Positions 21,650 through 27,497 of a stretch of 27,497 nt of DNA are shown here, piece by piece. Each line of letters begins with the position of its first letter. The stretch's first letter is position 1. Origin of the DNA: Chara braunii (Eukaryota > Streptophyta > Charophyceae > Charales > Characeae); NCBI GenBank assembly GCA_003427395.1, contig BFEA01000162.1, forward strand, positions 920,009 to 947,505, in the 5' to 3' direction. The position numbers were made by a program, and so were the translations under genes. Under the pieces are notes generated by a model that worked only from the letters and a program-made list of their open reading frames with translations, searched no databases and had not been told where the DNA came from.

Positions 21650-21800
21650 TTTTTTTTTTTTTTTTTTTTTAATGTGGGCCGTGGCCAAGGCATCGCGGCC
21701 ATGGCCAAACCACGCGACGAGATGCTCTCTTTTTTTTTTTTTTTTTTTAAACCTCGGATGTGGCCGAGGCATCACAGCCGTGGCCAGCCACGCGACGGAG
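21650..21800. repeat. Two tandem poly(T)-headed units
   Basis: T21 (21650-21670) and T19 (21730-21748) each precede a related segment of about 55 bp containing GTGGCC(A/G)AGGCATC and CCACGCGACG. The units are about 80 and 70 bp. A third CCACGCGACG lies in the right inverted repeat near 22438. An A16 run follows at 21819-21834. On the minus strand each unit would look like a short body with an A-tail. Confidence 0.6.
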
Positions 21801-21922
21801 CCTAGATTTATAGGAACCAAAAAAAAAAAAAAAACAGAGGGGGGCTTGCTCCACTATTCTTGACATGCACAACGGACAGAAATCAAGGGCGCTGTATCTT
21901 TCCATGTTCTACAGGAAGAAAG

Positions 21923-22039
21923 GGTGCTGTATCTTTCCATGTTCTACAGGAAGATTCGCTCTCGTTTTGCACATTTCGAGAGTACTGGAGCCATGCAAAA
22001 CCAGAGTGAATCTTCCGCTACAACATGGAAAGATGCACC
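21923..22039. repeat. 117-bp hairpin (foldback), copy 1
   Basis: The arms at 21923-21970 and 21995-22039 pair over about 45 bp with few mismatches and a 3-nt gap; the loop is 24 nt. The arm core is ATCTTTCCATGTT. A further half-copy of the left arm lies just upstream (21890-21917). The shape resembles a MITE-type or small-RNA precursor hairpin. Confidence 0.75.
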
Positions 22040-22228
22040 ACCACGAGGCCCCAAGGATGACACGCATAGGTCGAGAAATCTGAGAAAGGAAAAAAAAGAG
22101 AAAAAAAAAAGCAAAGAAACTGGGTTTTTGTCAGCACGTGTCTCCCCTAGGGCCTCTGCGTTTCTGTCAGCCCGTGTATCCCGCTGGGGACCTGTATTCC
22201 CGTTGCACAGAAGACAAAAATCATGGAG

Positions 22229-22334
22229 CTGTATCTTTCCATGTTCTGGGGAAGATTCACTCTCGTTTTGCACATTTGGAGATCAGTCGTGGAAACCGAG
22301 AGTGAATGTTTCGGTAGAGCATGGAAAGATACAG
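22229..22334. repeat. 106-bp hairpin (foldback), copy 2
   Basis: This is the same family as 21923-22039: CTGTATCTTTCCATG on the left and its complement on the right, ending at 22334. The arms are about 45 bp with a loop of about 15 nt (22274-22288). Pairing is somewhat poorer than in copy 1. Confidence 0.7.
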
Positions 22335-22539
22335 GGCCACTATCTTTTTTTTTTTGTCTTCTTGTTTCTTCTTTTTTTTTTTCGGAAAACGGCCTGGCCC
22401 TCACTAGACTGCAGTTACAAACTCTGCCCTGCGACAGCCACGCGACGGCGGAGTTTGGACTGCAGTGTAAACTTGAGAGGGGACTGGACTCCAAAACGGC
22501 AGTTTGAAATGTATTTTCAAACTGTAACCTTGACAGAGC

Positions 22540-22710
22540 CCTAGTTTTTTTTTTAATTAGGCCCTTGTGCAAGACCTCTATCCTGGTGGTGATAAGAGAA
22601 CCACCGGGATTGAGGCTTTGCCTGGCGGGCCGCTCCATCTATTGGTGGGGCGCAACACCTGCTGGAATCCGGGTCCAACCCACACATTTCCCCTAAATAA
22701 CCAGCGAAAC
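22540..22710 (-). repeat. Dispersed retroposon-like repeat, copy 2
   Basis: A T run at 22544-22553 is followed by sequence matching copy 1 at 13791-13960, best over GCTCCATCTATTGGTGGGG and CACCTGCTGGAA. Read on the minus strand it has a 3' A-tail. It directly follows the inverted-repeat element. Confidence 0.5.
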
Positions 22711-23305
22711 ATATTGTCTATCCTAGGACTGCCAGGAGATGATTATCGATGCAATGCAATGTAATGCGATAGAACTCGAATCGTTGAGAGAATTATGTCT
22801 ATTTATCTAATTTTTAACCCCTTTAAACCCTATACCCTCTCCACTCCTATGCATAGCATGTTCTCGATCCTTGAAGCCTTAAAGATGCTGGAGATCTGCA
22901 AGGAAAGCAGGTGGGAGGGGACACAGGCTGCATGTCTCACTGTCACCTNTGCAGCCACCGTGAGGGGTGGCTACTGCTGAAGATCGAGTACAGCCTCCCT
23001 TCTGGCTTTCACCATCACAGCAGTCCCTTGACATAGTTGCTCGCTGCTGGTCTCACAGTCTATTTCTTGCAAGGGTGTGGTCGTTGCTGCTTCGCTGTCG
23101 GCGACGGCTGACCAGGTCAGCCTATCTTCTTCTGTGTAAGTTGAGTTGAGAGTGACTGGAGGCGGCGACTGTCGTATAGGTAGGTGAGTGCTGCTGGGAG
23201 GACATGGGGGGCAGTGGGGGGGTATCTGGTGGCGTGTTCTGCGGGATTTGGGGGGGGGGAGAGAGAGGGTGTAGGGGATGGGGAGCCCATTGGCAGTGAG
23301 GGAGA
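22711..23305. other. Intergenic stretch, no gene seen
   Basis: It holds a short ATGCA-type repeat near 22750, an ambiguous base at 22949 and otherwise mixed sequence. Small ORFs on both strands overlap one another and have no family features. Confidence 0.4.
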
Positions 23306-23310
23306 ATGGG

Positions 23311-24080
23311 CTGGCAGGCATTGAATGCGCTCCCCGTCTGTCACGGGGAGTCGACGCACAAACAGCCAAGATAATCCTTGCCAACAAAAAGAAAAAAGAA
23401 ACAACAAAAAGGGGAAAAGGGATGACAAGCTCTGAACGTGATTGCCCTCAGATTCATCCATTGTTGCCCAGAAGACCAGCCAGATACATTGTGAGAAGTG
23501 CTAATGTTACAGCCAAGCCCAGACATTGAATGGGTTGGCAGGGATTGAATGCTCCCCGTCTGTCACGGGGAGTCGATGCACAGACAGCCGATAATCCTTG
23601 CAAAAAAAAAGAAAAGGAAAAAAAAAAGGGGAGAGGGATAACAAGCTCTGAACGTGATTGCCCTCAGATTCACCCACTGTTGCCCAGAATTGCAGCCAGA
23701 TACATTGTGGAAAGTGCTAAAGTTACAGGGAAGCCCAGACATTGAACGGGCTGGCAGGGATTGAATGCTCCCCATCTGTCATGGGGAGTAGACACACAGA
23801 CAGCCAATAATTCGTGCAAAAAAGAAAGAAAAGGGGAAAAAAAAGGGAAAAGGGATAACAAGCTCTGAACGTGATTGCCCTCAGATTCACCCACTGTTGC
23901 CCAGAATTGCAGCCAGATACATTGTGGAAAGTGCTAACGTTACAGCAAAGCCCAGAAATCGAAAGCAATAAAAAAAAAACGGGGGAAAGGGATAAGAAGT
24001 TCTGAGCGTGATTCCGTCAGATTCATCCACTTTTGCCCACAAGTAAGGGCACATACATACTAGAAAGTTCTAACATACTA
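23311..24080. repeat. Tandem repeat, about 3.4 units of about 220 bp, each full unit with a hairpin
   Basis: Units begin at about 23311, 23535 and 23751, and a partial fourth covers about 23967-24080. Each full unit has a hairpin (CTCCCCGT, loop CTGTC, ACGGGGAG), an A-rich purine tract, and a conserved 3' half beginning near AAGCTCTGAACGTGATT. The units are diverged, so the array is old. The four small ORFs covering it are repeats of each other and not genes. Confidence 0.85.
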
Positions 24081-24134
24081 TCAAGACAGGAAAGGGCTGG
24101 ATCGGAAACGAGTTTTATTCTGAGACGAAGGCTT

Positions 24135-24310
24135 GGACCCCACTGGCCGGCGGCGTGGAAGTCATTTTCCATTTCCATGTTTACGGGACCCCACTGGACC
24201 GCCAGGAAGGTGCGCGAATTCGAATTCGGGACCCCACTGCCAGTGCCGGACTGTCGTGGAAAACCGTCGGAAGCGTTTCCACATGGTCGGCGGCTGGAAA
24301 AAACTGTCAG
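24135..24310 (+). repeat. GGACCCCAC module, second locus
   Basis: GGACCCCAC occurs at 24135, 24186 and 24229. GGAA and TTTTCC-type words lie between and after them, as at 13026-13160. The array ends about 400 bp upstream of the next ORF, so a regulatory role is possible but unproven. Confidence 0.6.
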
Positions 24311-24712
24311 ACCGTCCGGCGACTGTTTTCCAAAACCGAAGTTTTTTGAGACGGGGGGGGGGCATCCCCAAAGATGCCGTACCAGGGCACGGGCGGCCTG
24401 GTCCGGTGCACAATGGAGTGGACCGTCTCTTCAAACCACGGACATCAGTGGTGCGTCGCGCCGTTCGGGTGTGGGACCGTTCCGTTGCGCGGGGGCTTGC
24501 GGTCCCGTGTGCCAAATTTGCAACGGGCACAAAATTCGAAATGGGTTGGGCTGTGGGAGCGGGGCNTTCCGCATGGGTGTTGTCGCCCGCNTCGCACGGG
24601 TTGGCGGGAAATTCGAATTCGCGGAGNGCGCACGTNGACCATCCATGCAGTGCTGGGGCATGCGTAGTGCGGGCCGGCCGTCGTCGACTTCACACACAGT
24701 CNGCCGTTAACA

Positions 24713-25354
24713 ATGTCGGCGGTTCTTCGTGCAGCGAGGAGCAGCNGTGAGGCGTGTGTGCGTGGTTGGAGGCAGTTGTCTGAAGGGGGTGCTGTGGGAT
24801 GTTGTCGTCCTCGTTATGTCCACGGCACGGGTGGAAGTTGGGTGCGTGCATGTCCAGTACCATCACGGAGGCAAGGGCTTCTGGCCACACGAGTGTGCAG
24901 TGCGCAATCCTATCTGGCGCTTCGGCCTTCGTCGTCGTTCGCTGGAGGGGTGCTCCTTCCACGCTTGTCCGGGATCGCAACGGCGGTTGCTCGTACTTCA
25001 AGCCAACCTCCGCATGGTCGATCTTCGCACAACCGCTCTGGCATGACGGAGAGAGTCGTTGTGGACGGTGTGAATGCACGTGAATACGTGCATGGCCCGT
25101 TGCCGTTCAGTGGCGAAGTGGGAGTGCGTGATCTTCGAACACGGTCGACGGTCTATCATCATCAGTGCTGCTACTGCCGTCCTGTTTACATCTTCGTAAC
25201 GAACGGGGTGGATGACAGCGGCCGGCTGTGTTATCGTGTGAATGTGTCTTTGGTGGTGCTGTTGTTCTTCTTTGCGTTTGCTGCAGCGGTGTTGTTGGCG
25301 GTGATTCTGTGTGGAGTGGTACTATTGTTGGCCGTGTTCACGCTGTGTGCGTAG
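24713..25354 (+). CDS. Doubtful ORF, 213 aa, hydrophobic C-terminus
   Basis: The frame runs from an ATG at 24713 to a TAG at 25352-25354, with an ambiguous base at 24746. The first 110 residues look random (Arg/Ser/Cys-rich). The end has a strongly hydrophobic stretch of about 30 residues (VVLLFFFAFAAAVLLAVILC), which would be a membrane anchor if translated. GTGTTGTTG-type low complexity could equally produce it. It may simply be the leader of the trihelix gene 90 bp downstream. I recognise no family. Confidence 0.2.
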   Translation: MSAVLRAARSSXEACVRGWRQLSEGGAVGCCRPRYVHGTGGSWVRACPVPSRRQGLLATRVCSAQSYLALRPSSSFAGGVLLPRLSGIATAVARTSSQPPHGRSSHNRSGMTERVVVDGVNAREYVHGPLPFSGEVGVRDLRTRSTVYHHQCCYCRPVYIFVTNGVDDSGRLCYRVNVSLVVLLFFFAFAAAVLLAVILCGVVLLLAVFTLCA

Positions 25355-25444
25355 CAAGACATTGTTGCGCGAACAGGTAATGCAAGGGCCTGTCACTGTT
25401 TGGGGTGGGAGAAAGATCGGATCTTTCGCACATCTTCCGTCGTG

Positions 25445-27073
25445 ATGGATTCGTCGCGGTGGAGGGTGGATCTGAATGCCAGTGGGAAAGGCGGTTTTCA
25501 GGTGGCAGATCCTAGACAGCATGCAGGTGTCGCATATGCTGCATCCCCACCCCCAAGTATGCTACCGTTCCACAGGGGAGCCGTCGAGGGAATGCAAGGG
25601 CAGGCCATGGGAGTTCCTTCGAGACCCGGGATGTCGATGCCGCGCATGCAGTCCATGATTGCACATCCGCGATTGCCTTCGCGCCCTGCACCACAGACGA
25701 TGCCAGGCGGGGCAGGGTACGTCGCTAACGCTTCGTTCAGCACGCAGCTTGCTGGCGGGTATGCACCGCCGGGTGTGCAATCCATGCCCGCCGGAACGGC
25801 GTTTGGCATCTCCGGTCAGGTGTTCCCTGCATCTCAGGCCATGGATGGTGGGTATGGCTGCGTAGCGGAGCCGCCATGGACGGCTCCGTGTGGGCAAAGC
25901 AGTCGGCGGACGTTGGGGCAAAGCACCCAACCGACATTTGGGGGCAGTTCCATCCCTTCCCCNTCGTCATGCAGACGCACTTCGNGNGATNAGTCGNCGT
26001 CCATGATAGACNTCGACAGCGATGANAACGGTGAAGTGNCGGCGGATACAACCGGTTGGACGCCTGGAGGAGTTGGCGATGGTGAGGGCACATGGCATGA
26101 TGACACGGGCGGGTCCAGTTACGGGGCAGATGAAGGAGACGACGACGNCGACACTTCCACGCAGCCGGGGGAGATGAACGATGAAGATGGTGGTCGNCGT
26201 GTGGAGGAGGGGGGGGTTCAAGGGCGTCCAGGCGAGGATGTGAATGTGGCGAAGGGTAATCAGCAGAAGCGTCGTGGCGGGCGGCCTCCGACCGCCAACC
26301 CCAAACCGAAGGTGCCGTGGACGTTGGACGAGAGGATCCATCTCGCGAGGATGATGCAAGAGGACGATGCCCTCATGGCGGACGCCAACGGCCAACATCG
26401 CATGATGGCGATGAAGGATCGGTACGCATGGGTCGTCGCACGGATGAAGGATGTCGGGTACATGCACAAGACAGCGGAGGATTGCCGGAAGAAGTGGACG
26501 AACATGATGACAACGGTGAAGCTCATCCTTGACAAGCAACAAAAGAAGTCGGGGGAGCCATCGTATTTTGACATAACAATTGAGGAGCGGAGAGAGAGGA
26601 AACTGCCGCTGTCTTTCGAGAAGGCGTTGTGGGACGCGATGACGTGGAAACTTGATCGACCATCCATCCAGTGCGACAAGACTATGGCATCGGAGTCACT
26701 CCCGGGGAAACGACAGGAGCCATCACCGACGGTCGGATCCGATGCAACGGGGACGGAAGAGTCGGACAACTCAAACAAGGAACGCCGAACAGGGACCGGC
26801 AAGGCGAGGGTGCATGAAGGCGGATCAGGCGGATCGTCCTTGGGCAAAGTAATGGAAGACTCAACGAGATCGTATTGTCAGGGACTTGACAATTCGGCGG
26901 CCACCCTGGCGACAGCGACAACAGAAGCAGGCACGGCAATTGCAGCGAGAATAGGCGATGTGGCCCATGCAATGAGAGGGGGAAATTTTGTGTTGGAACT
27001 ATTGGTGGGGGTACTTGCCCGGCGGGGGGGGGGGTGCAGCTTCAGTGGCGGGGACACAGACCCGTCATCCTGA
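25445..27073 (+). CDS. Trihelix (Myb/SANT-like) DNA-binding protein, 542 aa
   Basis: Trihelix proteins bind GT-type DNA elements in the nucleus. The frame is open from about 25400, but the first ATG, in a good context, is at 25445; the stop is TGA at 27071. Residues about 20-175 are a Pro/Gly/Met/Ala-rich low-complexity region, and residues about 180-265 are acidic. A basic KRRGGRPP, close to an AT-hook, lies at about 275-282. The trihelix domain covers about 288-403: PWTLDER (first helix Trp at 292), DRYAWVVARMKDVGY, then DCRKKWTNMMTTVK and the PSYFD motif before the last helix. The C-terminus is Ala/Thr-rich. There is no intron. Ten ambiguous bases fall in the coding region. It could be a host transcription factor or a Myb-like protein of a Harbinger-type transposon; no transposase is nearby. 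Confidence 0.75.
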   Translation: MDSSRWRVDLNASGKGGFQVADPRQHAGVAYAASPPPSMLPFHRGAVEGMQGQAMGVPSRPGMSMPRMQSMIAHPRLPSRPAPQTMPGGAGYVANASFSTQLAGGYAPPGVQSMPAGTAFGISGQVFPASQAMDGGYGCVAEPPWTAPCGQSSRRTLGQSTQPTFGGSSIPSXSSCRRTSXDXSXSMIDXDSDXNGEVXADTTGWTPGGVGDGEGTWHDDTGGSSYGADEGDDDXDTSTQPGEMNDEDGGXRVEEGGVQGRPGEDVNVAKGNQQKRRGGRPPTANPKPKVPWTLDERIHLARMMQEDDALMADANGQHRMMAMKDRYAWVVARMKDVGYMHKTAEDCRKKWTNMMTTVKLILDKQQKKSGEPSYFDITIEERRERKLPLSFEKALWDAMTWKLDRPSIQCDKTMASESLPGKRQEPSPTVGSDATGTEESDNSNKERRTGTGKARVHEGGSGGSSLGKVMEDSTRSYCQGLDNSAATLATATTEAGTAIAARIGDVAHAMRGGNFVLELLVGVLARRGGGCSFSGGDTDPSS

Positions 27074-27075
27074 TG

Positions 27076-27141
<66 letters not shown>
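27074..27141. repeat. (AT)n microsatellite
   Basis: About 68 bp of nearly pure AT starts immediately after the trihelix stop codon and would lie in its 3' UTR. Confidence 0.9.
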
Positions 27142-27306
27142 GAATCGGTATGTGCACCGGTCATCGGCTGGAATCGATGTGTGCACCTGGTTTTTGGGAG
27201 GGGTTGTCCATTGCCACACTGCGGGGGAGATCATGAAGCCAGGGCGGGGTGATGTATATAACATCGCACGGGCAACCGGGGAGCACCTGTGCTGGAACGC
27301 GATCGC

Positions 27307-27388
27307 ATGATCTCGGCGAAACCGTTCGGTGTGTGCGCAATTCTGCGGTCGTCTTCATGATCTCGGCGAAACCGTTCGGTGTTTGCGC
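27307..27388 (+). repeat. 32-bp direct duplication
   Basis: ATGATCTCGGCGAAACCGTT and the following 12 bases (27307-27338) recur at 27357-27388 with one mismatch. The period is 50 bp. Confidence 0.85.
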
Positions 27389-27405
27389 TGTTCAGTGTGT
27401 GCCGC

Positions 27406-27407
<2 letters not shown>

Positions 27408-27497
<90 letters not shown>
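27408..27497. repeat. (GA)n microsatellite reaching the window end
   Basis: At least 90 bp of pure GA dinucleotides run off the right edge. This is a likely contig break point. Confidence 0.95.

Larger units (their letters stand above)
21491..22546. mobile_element. 1,056-bp element with about 155-bp terminal inverted repeats
   Basis: The left end begins AACTAGGGCTC and the right end finishes GAGCCCTAGTT. The inverted similarity continues inward for about 155 bp (21491-21646 against 22394-22546) at roughly 70-75% identity by eye, with shared words such as AGTCCAGT, CAAGTTT and CTGCAGTC. The interior contains two poly(T)-headed tandem units, two long hairpins and no credible ORF. This is a non-autonomous foldback or MITE-like DNA element. 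Long terminal repeats suggest Mutator-like or foldback types, but no clear target duplication is visible, partly because homopolymers flank both ends. It abuts and probably truncates the LINE. Confidence 0.75.

Noticed and set aside
21543-22638. Several ORFs of 90-206 codons
   Set aside because: They consist of inverted repeats and poly(T)/poly(A) read through as Phe/Lys runs, and no frame has a family feature.
23117-23968. Minus-strand ORFs with Ser/Phe-rich and Cys-containing products
   Set aside because: They are successive units of the tandem repeat translated in the same way, without conserved starts or stops.
23311-24080. CRISPR-like array
   Set aside because: Units of about 220 bp are diverged along their whole length, with no short identical repeats and unique spacers. 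It is an ordinary tandem repeat.

Overview
The window looks like nuclear DNA of a plant-lineage eukaryote, most probably a charophyte alga such as Chara; the species is a guess. Three things point that way: an LTR element primed by a plant-type tRNA-Asp, a plant-type L1-like LINE with an FADD reverse-transcriptase box, and a trihelix (Myb/SANT-like) DNA-binding protein. Long AAC/CAA tracts, many poly(A)/poly(T) tracts and low gene density also fit. There are no operons, no bacterial signals and no convincing intact rRNA or tRNA gene. Most of the window is mobile-element debris.

Layout. 1-1116: a possible promoter with three evenly spaced CACGTG cores, a small acidic ORF, a minisatellite and an Asn-codon tract. 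1117-9575: an LTR retrotransposon with two 354-bp LTRs (TGTCG...CGACA), a tRNA-Asp primer-binding site, a polypurine tract and a gag-like ORF with a CCHC knuckle. I could recognise no protease, reverse transcriptase, RNase H or integrase, so it looks like a non-autonomous, gag-only element. 9576-12200: a second Asn-codon tract, a poly(T) tract and two overlapping minus-strand ORFs of unknown function. 12213-12630: a tRNA-derived SINE with a poly(A) tail. 12631-12945: a 108-bp exact duplication around a perfect 38-bp Nextera transposase junction, which is a library or assembly artefact and not biology. 12946-15000: degenerate repeats. 15002-about 21478: a decayed LINE on the plus strand (ORF1, endonuclease, reverse transcriptase, C-terminal zinc knuckle). 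21491-22546: a 1,056-bp element with about 155-bp terminal inverted repeats and two smaller hairpins nested inside. 22540-24080: a dispersed repeat and about 3.4 tandem units of about 220 bp, each full unit with a hairpin. 24135-24310: a second array of the GGACCCCAC module seen at 13026. 25445-27073: an intronless trihelix-type gene, the only well-supported host-like gene. The window ends in AT and AG microsatellites.

The most striking signal is in the LINE. At least twelve in-frame TGA/TAG stops fall where tryptophan suits the context, while CAA, CAG and CGA codons stay intact. That suggests strand-biased G-to-A change rather than ordinary decay. The second is the nested inverted-repeat element at 21491-22546. 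No coherent multi-gene system is visible. What interacts here is layered retroelements, not a pathway.
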